Assembly (NCBI RefSeq): GCF_002746455.1
Contig: NZ_NWUW01000004.1
Coordinates: forward strand, 248,001-312,000
Direction: 5' to 3'
From: Bacillus fungorum
Lineage (GTDB): Bacteria; Bacillota; Bacilli; Bacillales; Bacillaceae_G
DNA: 64,000 nucleotides
A program made the translations under genes and the position numbers. Shown piece by piece: positions 1 to 8,693 of this stretch. A model generated the notes under the pieces. It was not told the DNA's origin. It worked only from the letters and a program-made list of their open reading frames with translations, and made no database searches. Positions within the stretch are counted from its first letter, which is position 1. Each line of letters opens with the position of its first letter.

Positions 1-86
1 GATCCCATTGTTATTGCCTCCTTTGTATATTGCACATTTCACATAGTTTTTGCTCTGTAAAACGGAAATATACAAAGGAATAACAA

Positions 87-114
87 AGGAGGTTACCAAG
101 TAAGGTAACCTCCT
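87..114 (-). terminator. Terminator after cspA-like gene
   Basis: An 11-bp perfect stem (87-97 with 104-114) and a 6-nt loop lie just after the stop codon of the minus-strand cold-shock gene. On the minus strand it is followed by a moderately T-rich stretch. Confidence 0.7.
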
Positions 115-127
115 GTTATATGTTGGA

Positions 128-325
128 TTAAAGTTTTACTACGTTAGCAGCTTGAGGTCCGCGGTTTCCTTCAGTGATATCGAAAGATACTTCTTGACCT
201 TCTTCTAAAGCTTTGTAGCCGTCACCTTGAATAGCAGAGAAGTGTACGAATACATCGTCAGCGCCTTCCATTTCGATAAATCCAAAACCTTTTTCGTTGT
301 TAAACCATTTTACTTTTCCTTGCAT
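128..325 (-). CDS. Cold-shock protein (CspA/CspD family)
   Basis: A 65-residue single cold-shock domain protein that binds single-stranded nucleic acid and acts as an RNA chaperone. RNP1 (KGFGFIE, about residues 13-19) and RNP2 (VFVHF, about 26-30) are intact, and the start MQGKVKWFN is typical of the family. The ATG at 325 is chosen over an upstream ATG at 361 because AGGAGG sits at the right distance before it and the family begins there. The gene stands alone with its own promoter and a leader of about 100 nt, as is common for csp genes regulated post-transcriptionally. The B. cereus group has several csp paralogues, and which one this is cannot be decided from the sequence. Confidence 0.96.
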   Translation of the reverse strand: MQGKVKWFNNEKGFGFIEMEGADDVFVHFSAIQGDGYKALEEGQEVSFDITEGNRGPQAANVVKL

Positions 326-437
326 GTTACAATTCCTCCTAAAAACGTTTACTATTTTCATTTAGTGAAATTCATTTAAAAAACAATATAAACTAAAAAT
401 GCTATATTCTTGAATATTCTGCTAAATGATTAATTTA

Positions 438-467
438 AATATACACGAATTGGTAGAAATTAGTCAA
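438..467 (-). promoter_or_regulatory. SigA-type promoter of the cold-shock gene
   Basis: On the minus strand TTGACT (467-462) and TATATT (443-438) are separated by 18 nt. This predicts a leader of roughly 100 nt before the start at 325, which fits the long cold-box leaders of csp genes. Confidence 0.65.
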
Positions 468-587
468 GTAAGCGATTTTATTTTTTTGTATTTTTAAATA
501 ATTTTTCAGCCGAATTTTTATATAGGTATAGGACAGGCCGAGTATGTAATATTCTTAATTGAATGCTATACATAATGAGGTGAAAGA

Positions 588-1316
588 ATGAATGAATCTT
601 ATTTATTAGATAATGAAGGAATGAAAACGAGAACTGACATACCAAATTGGGTTGCAAAAGAATTTCAAAATTTTTCGAGTGTCGTACTAGAACCAACTTT
701 CCCGTGTTATTTCGGTTTAACAGCTTTGAAAAAGAATGAACTTCGTTATTCGTTTCTTTCTCATAATGATTGGAGTCATTTGCCGCATACAATGTTATCT
801 TTTTTAGAGTTAATGAAAGAGCGTCCAATTGTAAGAAGAGGCTTTTTTCTTTTTGTAGAACCGGAATGTGAGGAACAATCACTGGAATATTATCGTGATT
901 ACTTTTGGAAAGTACTACAATATTTACACGAAAACGATGATCAAACATGGCCGAAGCAAATTCCTGAAGACCCAGACCACTACTTATGGGAATTTTCATT
1001 TGGCGGTGAACCGATATTCGCATTTGGAAATGCTCCAGCTTATAAACAACGAAAAACTAGACATTTAGGAAATTCTCTCGTTATTGGATTTCAGCCACGC
1101 ACTATCTTTGATGGATTAGAAGGGGATCGCCCTAAAGGAGCATATTCAAGACAAACGGTTCGTGAACGAGTTGAAAAGTGGGATCAGCTGCCGAAACACC
1201 CTAACATTAGTCATTATGGTGACTCGGATCATCGGGAATGGAAACAATATTTTATAGGAGACGATGTAGAACCCCTAAAAGGAAAATGTCCTTTTCTTCA
1301 TAAGATAGAAAAGTAA
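588..1316 (+). CDS. YqcI/YcgG family protein
   Basis: A 242-residue soluble protein. The central FPCYFGLTA and PDHYLWEFSFGGEPIF blocks and the GNAPAYKQRKTRHLGNSLV stretch match the YqcI/YcgG family as I know it; its biochemical role is not established. The ATG at 588 has GAGGTGAAAG upstream. The gene is monocistronic, followed directly by a terminator hairpin. No signal peptide or membrane segment is visible. Confidence 0.85.
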   Translation: MNESYLLDNEGMKTRTDIPNWVAKEFQNFSSVVLEPTFPCYFGLTALKKNELRYSFLSHNDWSHLPHTMLSFLELMKERPIVRRGFFLFVEPECEEQSLEYYRDYFWKVLQYLHENDDQTWPKQIPEDPDHYLWEFSFGGEPIFAFGNAPAYKQRKTRHLGNSLVIGFQPRTIFDGLEGDRPKGAYSRQTVRERVEKWDQLPKHPNISHYGDSDHREWKQYFIGDDVEPLKGKCPFLHKIEK

Positions 1317-1341
1317 GAGTCATCATTTGGATGGCTCTTTT
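1316..1341 (+). terminator. Terminator after YqcI-like gene
   Basis: A 9-bp stem with one G-T wobble (1316-1324 with 1330-1338) is followed by a T run. It overlaps the stop codon. Confidence 0.75.
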
Positions 1342-1454
1342 GCATATTTTGGATAAAAAAGGGTATTTTAGTAGTACATATTTTCATGAAAGCTAGTCTA
1401 TTTTTAATCATTACATCATTACTTAATAGTAAAGGAAGTAGAAAGGATAGAGTG

Positions 1455-2087
1455 ATGTTTGGAGCGATTATACAACAAATTGTATTAGGTATTTCATTAG
1501 CTGCGCCAGTAGGTCCGATTAATATTGAAATGTTAAAACGAGGAATTGAACGAGGTTTTTGGCATGCGTGGGTTGTTGGAATTGGTGGAATGACTGCAGA
1601 TATTTTGTTTATGCTTCTCATCTATTTCGGTTTATCGTCTGTTTTTATGTATACATATGTACAAGCTTTTATGTATTGCACAGGGTTTTTCTTATTATTT
1701 TATTTAGGATTTCAAAGTGTAAAACAAGGAATTTCCCACTCGAATATGGAATATAAAAAAGAAGAGGTAGGTGGCCTTAAACAATCGTTTATGGCAGGTT
1801 TTTTAATTGCGATATCCAATCCATTAAATCTTGTTTTTTGGTTTGGTATATATGGAAGTACACTTAGCTCATTGCTTACGAAGGTAACGAAACAAGAAGC
1901 TTTTTTGTACAGTCTTTGTATTATCGTTGGTATTATTTTATGGAATTTAAATATTGCTTTTTCTGTCCATTTTGGCAGAACTTTATTAAAGCAAAAAACA
2001 CTGGGCTATATAACAGCCGGAGCAGGAATTATTTTAGTAGGATATTCTATCCATTTTGCATACAAAGCTTTACAGTTGTTCACATAA
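1455..2087 (+). CDS. LysE/RhtB family amino-acid exporter
   Basis: A 210-residue integral membrane protein with about six hydrophobic segments. The N-terminal LAAPVGPINIEMLKRG is the LysE/RhtB signature, and ISNPLNLVFWFGIYG after the fourth segment is also typical. The family exports amino acids or related small molecules across the cytoplasmic membrane; the substrate is unknown here. The ATG at 1455 is preferred to the in-frame ATG at 1386 because GAAAGGA lies 7 nt before it and family members start right before the first helix. Confidence 0.87.
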   Translation: MFGAIIQQIVLGISLAAPVGPINIEMLKRGIERGFWHAWVVGIGGMTADILFMLLIYFGLSSVFMYTYVQAFMYCTGFFLLFYLGFQSVKQGISHSNMEYKKEEVGGLKQSFMAGFLIAISNPLNLVFWFGIYGSTLSSLLTKVTKQEAFLYSLCIIVGIILWNLNIAFSVHFGRTLLKQKTLGYITAGAGIILVGYSIHFAYKALQLFT

Positions 2088-2106
2088 GATTGAAGGGGAG
2101 ATTTTT

Positions 2107-2400
2107 ATGTATCGAACCACTATTGATGGAAAAGAAATTATTATTACGTTAGCGCCAAAAATCCGAAAAGAAATTACTGATAGGAATCCACTATATGAAG
2201 CGGTATTTCATAATGCAGCAAGATTACTACAAACAAAGCAACCGACGTTTGCGGTAAATCATGAAGCATTTGGGCTCATTATTGGAGAAGTACAAAGAGG
2301 AGAAGTAACCGTATTTGCGGTGGAACATATTATTCCAAAGCAAAATATATTTGGACCGAACAATTTTTTCTCGGCAATAGAGCAACAGGCAAATTTGTAA
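2107..2400 (+). CDS. Conserved small protein, unknown function
   Basis: A 97-residue protein I do not recognise. It is mixed alpha/beta in character, without a signal peptide or membrane segment. The start at 2107 has GAAGGGGAG about 6 nt upstream; the longer open frame from 2056 begins inside the preceding gene. It lies 19 nt after the LysE-type gene and may be co-transcribed with it. A terminator follows. Confidence 0.75.
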   Translation: MYRTTIDGKEIIITLAPKIRKEITDRNPLYEAVFHNAARLLQTKQPTFAVNHEAFGLIIGEVQRGEVTVFAVEHIIPKQNIFGPNNFFSAIEQQANL

Positions 2401-2434
2401 AGTGAATAGAATAAGAATAGAAAATAAAAGAAAT

Positions 2435-2466
2435 AGTCGTAACGATATGTTGCGGCTGTTTTTTTG
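2435..2466 (+). terminator. Terminator after the LysE/unknown pair
   Basis: A 9-bp stem with two G-T wobbles (2435-2443 with 2449-2457) and a 5-nt loop is followed by G and a long T run. Confidence 0.75.
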
Positions 2467-2483
2467 GAAAAGGAGGAAGGAAG

Positions 2484-3113
2484 ATGAAGAGAGTGGGGAA
2501 AGAGTTCTTTTTACAACATGATATCGTTATTATGTATAGTATTCTATTTATTTTCATCATTATTTTAAAAATGCAATTATTTACATGGATTGGTATGTTA
2601 GCGTGTTTGTTTGGGATTGTTTTTTATACGCTTAATGAATATATGACACATCGATTTTTATTCCACTTAAAGCCACCTAAAAATGCATTTTTATTAAAAA
2701 TGTTAAGAAGATTACATTATGATCATCACGTATATCCAGATGATTTAAAACTTTTATTTTTACCTGTATGGTTTAGCATACCTAGCTTTACTATATATTT
2801 ACTTATATCATACGGTATAACAAAAAATATTACTGTGACGCTTTCATTCGGAATAGGAATGATTATCATGCTTCTCGTTTATGAATGGAAACATTATATT
2901 GCACATAAGCCAATTCGTCCCGTCACTAAGTTTGGGAGATGGCTCAAAAAACAGCACATATTACACCATTATAAAAATGAAAAGTTTTGGTTCGGTGTCT
3001 CAAATCCAGTATTTGATTTCATATTTGGAACGCTTAAAGATGGAAAAGACGTTGAATTAAGCGAAACAGCTCGTAATTTAGAAAAAGAGAAAAAAACAGA
3101 AGTGGTGCGATAA
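2484..3113 (+). CDS. Fatty acid hydroxylase / sterol desaturase family membrane protein
   Basis: A 209-residue membrane protein with four predicted hydrophobic segments. It carries the histidine clusters of the di-iron hydroxylase family: HRFLFH (about 54-59), HYDHH (about 75-79), HYIAH (about 138-142) and HHYKN (about 161-165), followed by a conserved FGVSNPVFDFIFGT. Members hydroxylate or desaturate lipid or carotenoid-like substrates at the membrane; the substrate is not evident. GGAGGAAGG precedes the ATG. It is monocistronic with its own terminator. Confidence 0.86.
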   Translation: MKRVGKEFFLQHDIVIMYSILFIFIIILKMQLFTWIGMLACLFGIVFYTLNEYMTHRFLFHLKPPKNAFLLKMLRRLHYDHHVYPDDLKLLFLPVWFSIPSFTIYLLISYGITKNITVTLSFGIGMIIMLLVYEWKHYIAHKPIRPVTKFGRWLKKQHILHHYKNEKFWFGVSNPVFDFIFGTLKDGKDVELSETARNLEKEKKTEVVR

Positions 3114-3126
3114 GCACTACTTTTTT
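3101..3126 (+). terminator. Terminator after hydroxylase-like gene
   Basis: An 8-bp stem (agtggtgc with gcactact, one wobble) spans the stop codon and is followed by T6. Confidence 0.75.
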
Positions 3127-3361
3127 ATTCTGCTTTAACGAGCATCAAAGTTTGACTGGTACGGGATGGAAGTACGTAAATTTTATGTTGAAAAAGTATA
3201 TTAAAAATTTAGGAGAAAATGCCGAAAAATGTCTATCGAAAAATCTTTGCAGGAATGTATGGATTGTCTAAAATAAAAAATAAGTTTCTGAATATTTATA
3301 AAATTTAGTCTTCGTGTATACAAGGGGGAATTGTACTTCTAGTAAGAGAGGGGATTAGAGA

Positions 3362-3703
3362 ATGAAACGAGATGATACTTCAGCACGTAAGTTACAAAAT
3401 GAGGTGAATTATACAGAGGTTGTTCAGTCAGAAGAATTTCAATTGCTATTAAATACGAAAAAGAATTTTATTGTTCCGATGAGTATTTTCTTTTTAAGCT
3501 TTTTTATTGCACTGCCTATTTTAACATCGTATTCAAAGGTACTCAATACACCGGCATTTGGTGATGTTACGTGGGCGTGGATATTTGCTTTTGCGCAATT
3601 TATCATGACGTGGTCATTATGTATGATCTACAGCAAAAAAGCTGAATCCTTTGATAAAATCTCACAAAACATTCTGCAAGACATGCAAAAAGGGAGGGGC
3701 TGA
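3362..3703 (+). CDS. DUF485 family membrane protein
   Basis: A 113-residue protein with two hydrophobic helices (about 39-60 and 72-95) and a charged N-terminus. It fits the DUF485 family, which is almost always encoded directly upstream of an acetate/solute:cation symporter, as here (stop 3 nt before the next start). It is probably an accessory subunit or assembly factor of that transporter. GAGAGGGGATTAGAGA precedes the ATG. Confidence 0.9.
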   Translation: MKRDDTSARKLQNEVNYTEVVQSEEFQLLLNTKKNFIVPMSIFFLSFFIALPILTSYSKVLNTPAFGDVTWAWIFAFAQFIMTWSLCMIYSKKAESFDKISQNILQDMQKGRG

Positions 3704-3705
3704 CT

Positions 3706-5256
3706 TTGAATACAACCGCTTTTGCACTATTTTTAATTATCGTTCTTGGTACACTCGTCATAACTTATTTTGCATCGAAAAAAACGAAAAATGCGAGTGA
3801 GTTTTATACGGCTGGAGGGGGATTAACTGGTTGGCAAAATGGTCTGGCCATTGCGGGAGATTATATGTCTGCTGCGTCTTTTCTTGGTATAGCCGGAGCA
3901 ATAGCGTTAACTGGGTTTGATGGGTTCTTTTATAGTATAGGTTTTTTAGTTGCTTATTTAGTTGTATTATACTTAGTTGCGGAGCCGCTTAGAAATTTAG
4001 GGAAGTACACGTTAGCGGATATGATTGCAGCACGTTTTGATGCGAAAAAAGTTCGCGGAGTTGCAGCGCTTAATACAATGACAATTTCGATCTTTTATAT
4101 GATTGCACAATTAGTTGGGGCGGGTGCACTTATTAAATTGTTATTAGGGATCGAATATACGACATCAGTTTTAATCGTTGGTACATTAATGACAGTGTAC
4201 GTTATTTTTGGCGGAATGACTGCAACGAGCTGGGTACAAATTGTTAAGGCTGTTTTACTTATGGCTGGTACATTTATTATTTCTGTTATCGTTTTCTCCA
4301 AATTTAATTTTAGTGTGACTGAAATGTTCGCTCAAATGAAAACAGCTACACCATTAAAAGATTCATTTTTAAATCCAGGAGTAAAGTACAAAGATGGTCT
4401 TGATACGCTTTCTTTAAATTTAGGACTAGTCCTTGGTACTGCAGGATTACCACATATTCTTGTTCGCTTTTTTACAGTGCGTGATGCAAAAACAGCACGT
4501 CAATCTGTTGTATACGCTACGTGGTTAATTGGTGCATTTTATATTATGACGATTTTCTTAGGGTTTGGAGCAGCGGCGTTTGTAGGAAATGAGGCAATTA
4601 TTAAAGCAAACCCTGCTGGTAATATGGCAGCACCTTTATTAGCTAAAGCGTTAGGTGGAGATTTCTTATTTGCTTTCGTATCAGCTATTGCATTTGCAAC
4701 GATTTTAGCTGTAGTGGCAGGACTTGTATTAACAGCAGCGTCAGCATTTGCACATGATTTTTATAATGAAATTATCCGCAGGGGGAAATCAACGGAAAAA
4801 GAGCAAGTGTCGATGGCTCGCTATGCGTCTATTGGAGTAGCGGTATTATCCATTATACTAGCGTTATTTGCTCAAACATTGAATGTAGCATTTTTAGTTT
4901 CATTAGCATTTGCAGTTGCAGCGAGTGCAAATCTACCAGTTATATTATTCACAATATATTGGAAACGCTTCAATACGACAGGTGCCATTTCGGGTATGAT
5001 TGTTGGTCTTGTATCAGCCATTGTTCTCGTAGCGTTAAGTCCAAATGTTTGGAACCCTGTAGCTGGAAAAGCTATATTTGTTGGGGAAGCGATATTCCCA
5101 TATACGACACCTGGAATCATTTCAATTCCGCTTGGATTCCTTGCAGCCTATTTAGGAACTGTTTTCTCTAGTAAGAAAGAAGATGCAGCAAAATTTGATG
5201 AAATTCTTGTGAAATCTAATACTGGTCATGGTATTAGCGAGGCATCTTCCCATTAA
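3706..5256 (+). CDS. Sodium:solute symporter, acetate permease (ActP/YwcA) type
   Basis: A 516-residue sodium:solute symporter family protein with about 13 transmembrane helices. The early ASEFYTAGGGLTGWQNGLAIAGDYMSAASFLG block is the family hallmark. Together with the upstream DUF485 gene it resembles the ywcB-ywcA and yjcH-actP pairs, suggesting uptake of acetate or another short carboxylate. It starts at TTG 3706 with AGGGAGGGG just upstream. Translational coupling to the DUF485 gene is likely. The exact substrate is inferred from family membership. Confidence 0.92.
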   Translation: MNTTAFALFLIIVLGTLVITYFASKKTKNASEFYTAGGGLTGWQNGLAIAGDYMSAASFLGIAGAIALTGFDGFFYSIGFLVAYLVVLYLVAEPLRNLGKYTLADMIAARFDAKKVRGVAALNTMTISIFYMIAQLVGAGALIKLLLGIEYTTSVLIVGTLMTVYVIFGGMTATSWVQIVKAVLLMAGTFIISVIVFSKFNFSVTEMFAQMKTATPLKDSFLNPGVKYKDGLDTLSLNLGLVLGTAGLPHILVRFFTVRDAKTARQSVVYATWLIGAFYIMTIFLGFGAAAFVGNEAIIKANPAGNMAAPLLAKALGGDFLFAFVSAIAFATILAVVAGLVLTAASAFAHDFYNEIIRRGKSTEKEQVSMARYASIGVAVLSIILALFAQTLNVAFLVSLAFAVAASANLPVILFTIYWKRFNTTGAISGMIVGLVSAIVLVALSPNVWNPVAGKAIFVGEAIFPYTTPGIISIPLGFLAAYLGTVFSSKKEDAAKFDEILVKSNTGHGISEASSH

Positions 5257-5262
5257 AAAAAG

Positions 5263-5297
5263 GGGGCTTTTCGATATATAAGAAAAGCTCTTTTTTT
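5263..5297 (+). terminator. Terminator after symporter gene
   Basis: A hairpin of about 9 bp (around ggcttttc and gaaaagctc) is flanked by A-rich and T7 tracts. Confidence 0.75.
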
Positions 5298-5432
5298 CTT
5301 GTAAATATTACTGTATTGTAAGTAGGATTTTGTCTTAATTTTGTGGAATGAAAATAAGCAGGGAGAAAATTAAATCATCATGGCACCAGCGCAGCTTTTG
5401 TGAAAAATAAGTTGTTATGGAAGGTGGAAGAA

Positions 5433-6785
5433 ATGATGAAAACGAAACAGACTGATGAATTATTAGCAAAAGATGAGCAATATGTTTGGCACGGAATGCG
5501 TCCCTTTAGTCCAAATAGTACAATGGTAGGGGCAAAAGCAGAAGGGTGCTGGGTTGAAGATATACAAGGGAAAAGATATTTAGATGGTATGAGTGGTCTT
5601 TGGTGTGTGAATAGTGGATATGGAAGAAAAGAGCTCGCAGAGGCGGCTTATAAGCAATTACAAACATTATCATACTTTCCGATGTCACAATCGCATGAAC
5701 CGGCTATAAAGCTTGCAGAAAAATTAAATGAGTGGCTTGGAGGAGAGTATGTTATCTTCTTCTCTAATAGTGGTTCGGAAGCGAACGAAACAGCTTTTAA
5801 AATAGCAAGGCAATACTATGCGCAAAAAGGTGAACCACATCGTTATAAATTTATGTCACGTTACCGCGGGTATCATGGAAATACAATGGCAACGATGGCA
5901 GCGACGGGACAAGCACAGCGTAGATATCAATATGAGCCATTTGCTTCAGGATTTTTACATGTAACGCCGCCAGATTGTTATCGTATGCCTGGAATAGAAA
6001 CAGAGAACATTTATGATGTAGAATGTGTAAAAGAAGTAGATCGTGTTATGACATGGGAATTAAGTGAAACGATTGCAGCTTTTATTATGGAACCGATTAT
6101 TACGGGCGGAGGCATTTTAATGCCGCCACAAGACTATATGAAAGCTATTCATGAAACGTGTCAAAAACATGGTGCATTACTCATTAGCGATGAAGTAATT
6201 TGCGGTTTTGGACGCACAGGAAAAGCATTTGGATTCATGAATTATGATGTGAAGCCAGATATTATTACGATGGCAAAAGGGATTACGAGTGCATACTTAC
6301 CATTATCAGCGACAGCTGTGAAAAAAGAAATATATGAAGCTTTTAAAGGGAAGGGAGAATATGAATTGTTCCGTCATATTAATACATTTGGTGGAAACCC
6401 TGCAGCTTGTGCATTAGCACTTAAAAACTTAGAGATTATGGAAAATGAAAATTTAATTGAGCGATCTGCACAAATGGGCTCGCTTTTATTAGAGCAATTA
6501 AAAGAAGAAATTGGAGAGCATCCACTTGTTGGGAATATTAGAGGAAAAGGTCTACTAGTTGGAATTGAACTAGTAAATGATAAAGAGACGAAAGAGCCAA
6601 TTGATAACGATAAAATTGCAAGTGTTGTAAATGCTTGTAAAGAAAAAGGTTTAATTATAGGACGAAACGGTATGACAACAGCAGGATATAATAATGTCTT
6701 AACATTAGCACCACCGCTTGTTATTTCGAGTGAAGAAATTGCCTTTGTTGTTGGAACGTTGAAGACAGCGATGGAACGCATTTAA
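5433..6785 (+). CDS. Class III PLP-dependent aminotransferase
   Basis: A 450-residue fold-type I aminotransferase of class III. Visible features are SNSGSEANETAFKIARQYY (PLP phosphate contact), ISDEVICGFGRTG (the Asp that contacts the PLP ring nitrogen), and ITMAKGITSAYLPLSA with the Schiff-base lysine. It is closest in style to omega-amino acid:pyruvate aminotransferases; the substrate is not determinable. The start is set at ATG 5433 (or 5436) because AAGGTGG lies 5-8 nt before. The GTG at 5400 has no good ribosome binding site. It is monocistronic. Confidence 0.9.
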   Translation: MMKTKQTDELLAKDEQYVWHGMRPFSPNSTMVGAKAEGCWVEDIQGKRYLDGMSGLWCVNSGYGRKELAEAAYKQLQTLSYFPMSQSHEPAIKLAEKLNEWLGGEYVIFFSNSGSEANETAFKIARQYYAQKGEPHRYKFMSRYRGYHGNTMATMAATGQAQRRYQYEPFASGFLHVTPPDCYRMPGIETENIYDVECVKEVDRVMTWELSETIAAFIMEPIITGGGILMPPQDYMKAIHETCQKHGALLISDEVICGFGRTGKAFGFMNYDVKPDIITMAKGITSAYLPLSATAVKKEIYEAFKGKGEYELFRHINTFGGNPAACALALKNLEIMENENLIERSAQMGSLLLEQLKEEIGEHPLVGNIRGKGLLVGIELVNDKETKEPIDNDKIASVVNACKEKGLIIGRNGMTTAGYNNVLTLAPPLVISSEEIAFVVGTLKTAMERI

Positions 6786-6792
6786 TGAATCG

Positions 6793-6822
6793 AGCGAGCT
6801 GTAATATACAGCTCGCTTTTAT
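6793..6822 (+). terminator. Terminator after aminotransferase gene
   Basis: A 10-bp perfect stem (6794-6803 with 6807-6816) is followed by T4 and an AT-rich stretch. Confidence 0.8.
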
Positions 6823-6866
6823 TAATTATGTGAAATATGATAATTTTTTTTAGGGAGGGGAATTTT

Positions 6867-7145
6867 ATGACAAAATATGATTCTAGTCAACATTATCACA
6901 TCGGATATTATGAAGATAGATATGATTTGGAAGTGACAGCGTACAAAAGAATAAATGAACCAGTTTGGGATGCTTATATTCCGTACTATGAGTCAGGCGC
7001 TTTTTATAAGAAAGTGGAGGAAATGAAGCTAGGTGAATATATAGATGGTTATGGCATTATGGTGTATTCATTTCGTAATGATATTGATGATGAAGAAGCA
7101 CGAATTACTTTTGAAAAATGGTTAAAAAAGAACGGGATTGTTTAA
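6867..7145 (+). CDS. Small acidic protein, unknown function
   Basis: A 92-residue soluble protein rich in Tyr, Asp and Glu that I do not recognise. The start at 6867 is preceded by AGGGAGGGG at good spacing. The in-frame ATG at 6837 lies upstream of that site and is rejected. It is monocistronic and ends at a shared terminator facing gerN. Confidence 0.75.
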   Translation: MTKYDSSQHYHIGYYEDRYDLEVTAYKRINEPVWDAYIPYYESGAFYKKVEEMKLGEYIDGYGIMVYSFRNDIDDEEARITFEKWLKKNGIV

Positions 7146-7154
7146 AGATAAAAT

Positions 7155-7198
7155 AAAAAAGAGATTGCTACCTTATAAGATAGCAATCTCCTTTTATT
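7155..7198. terminator. Bidirectional terminator between convergent genes
   Basis: A 12-bp stem with one mismatch (7161-7172 with 7179-7190) is flanked by A-rich sequence on the left and T-rich sequence on the right. It can serve both the plus-strand gene and the minus-strand antiporter gene. Confidence 0.8.
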
Positions 7199-7207
7199 AT
7201 ATAAAAC

Positions 7208-8371
7208 TTATTTACTTGCTTTCATTGCTTTATCTTTTGCACCAAAAGTGTATTTTAACATTGGTGGTGTAATCATTGTAGTTAAAATAACGACAATAAC
7301 GATAGCTGTAAAGTAATCTTGTGCTAGTAGACCTGAAGAAAGTCCTGTTCCAGCGATGATAAGTGCAACTTCACCACGAGAAACCATTCCAGCACCGATA
7401 ATTGCAGAAGACTTAGCGTCAAATCCAGTCATTCGTGCACCGAATCCACATCCGATTAGTTTCGTTAATACAGCGATTATTGTTAATGCTAGGATGAACC
7501 AAATTTGATTGCCAATACCATCAAATGTAATATTCATACCGATACTTACGAAGAACACTGGAACGAACATAGCGTAAGCGATTGGTTCTACTTTCTTTTC
7601 TACTTCATGTTTGTAGTTCGTTTGAGAAATCGCGATACCAGCTGCGAAAGCACCGATAATACCAGCAATTCCTAATAGTTCGCCGAAATATGCGAATGAG
7701 AAACAGATGATAAGAGCCGCGCTCACGATAGACTCAGATACGCGTAGTGGTGATAACCAGCGCATAATCGCAGGAACACCTTTCCATCCGATTAAAATAA
7801 TAGAAGCGAAGAATACAACTTTTTTCAAGATAACCATTGTTAAGTTAACATCGTCTGTACCTAAGAAGCTCATTGCAAATGCTAATAAAATAACAACAAG
7901 AATGTCATCAAATACAGCTGCGCCCAGCATAGTTGTACTTTCACGTGTTTTCATCTTTCCTAAATCACGAAGTGTTTGTACGGAAATACTAACACTTGTC
8001 GCACATAGAAGTAATCCTAAAAATACAGCATTTCCTTGTTCCATTCCCATAACAAGACCAGAAACGTAACCACCCACGAATGGAAGAATGATACCTCCAA
8101 GTGCAACAGCTAAAGAAGAATTACGATTTGCGTTTAATTCTTCTAAGTCTGTTTCAAGTCCTGCCATAAACATTAAAAGAATAACACCGACATTACTTAA
8201 TTGTGTTAGAAGCTCTGAATTTTCAATCCAACCTAATACAGCTGGACCGATAACGATACCGACAATTAATTTACCTAGTACAGAAGGTTGACCTAATCTA
8301 ACACTAAGATCACCAGCAAGCTTTGTACTTAATAAAATAAGTGCAATTTGAAAGAAAAATTCGAATTCCAT
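7208..8371 (-). CDS. gerN: Na+/H+(-K+) antiporter, CPA2 family, GerN-like
   Basis: A 387-residue, 12-13 helix cation:proton antiporter of the CPA2/KefB-like group. Length and sequence (start MEFEFFFQIALILLSTKLAG, GLETDLEEL, GIAGIIGAFAAGIAIS) agree with GerN of B. cereus, an antiporter required for inosine-triggered spore germination. This identification is from memory of the family rather than alignment; an orthologous NapA-type antiporter with a pH or Na+ homeostasis role is the alternative. GAGAGGATCCG precedes the ATG at 8371. It stands alone. Confidence 0.82.
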   Translation of the reverse strand: MEFEFFFQIALILLSTKLAGDLSVRLGQPSVLGKLIVGIVIGPAVLGWIENSELLTQLSNVGVILLMFMAGLETDLEELNANRNSSLAVALGGIILPFVGGYVSGLVMGMEQGNAVFLGLLLCATSVSISVQTLRDLGKMKTRESTTMLGAAVFDDILVVILLAFAMSFLGTDDVNLTMVILKKVVFFASIILIGWKGVPAIMRWLSPLRVSESIVSAALIICFSFAYFGELLGIAGIIGAFAAGIAISQTNYKHEVEKKVEPIAYAMFVPVFFVSIGMNITFDGIGNQIWFILALTIIAVLTKLIGCGFGARMTGFDAKSSAIIGAGMVSRGEVALIIAGTGLSSGLLAQDYFTAIVIVVILTTMITPPMLKYTFGAKDKAMKASK

Positions 8372-8693
8372 CGGATCCTCTCCTCATCATTTTTATTTTT
8401 ATCATACGATTTCTCGGAATTTGCCTAATGAAAATATGTAAAACCCATTAAACAAAGGGTCAAATTACAAGTTCTTTTGAACTCGTAATTCGAACCTGTA
8501 ATTAATATATAATAAAATGTATGAAAAATCAATGAAAAAATAGGAGTTTTTTTAGAGAGAATCTGTGTTATAGGGGATATAGGTATAAGGGTAGCGTGTG
8601 AATTTTTATAAGTATGAAGTCCTTTTTCATTACGAATAATAAAGCCTAAATACTATTTCACGAGTTATAACTGTGAAAGGGAGGGTTTATAAT
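8372..8693. other. Divergent intergenic region gerN / RNase J
   Basis: This 322-nt AT-rich stretch must contain the promoters for both divergent genes. A short inverted repeat (aagttctttt-gaactc, about 8468-8485) is visible. No coding potential or convincing consensus promoter was found. Confidence 0.5.

Noticed and set aside
9..86. Imperfect inverted repeat ttgttattgcctcctttgta / tacaaaggaataacaa at the left edge
   Set aside because: It is cut close to the window edge and has a 4-nt gap, so no function or element could be assigned.
588..1068. Open frames on the minus strand at 478-1023 and in another plus frame at 868-1068
   Set aside because: They overlap the YqcI-like gene, have no good ribosome binding site and show no family-like sequence.
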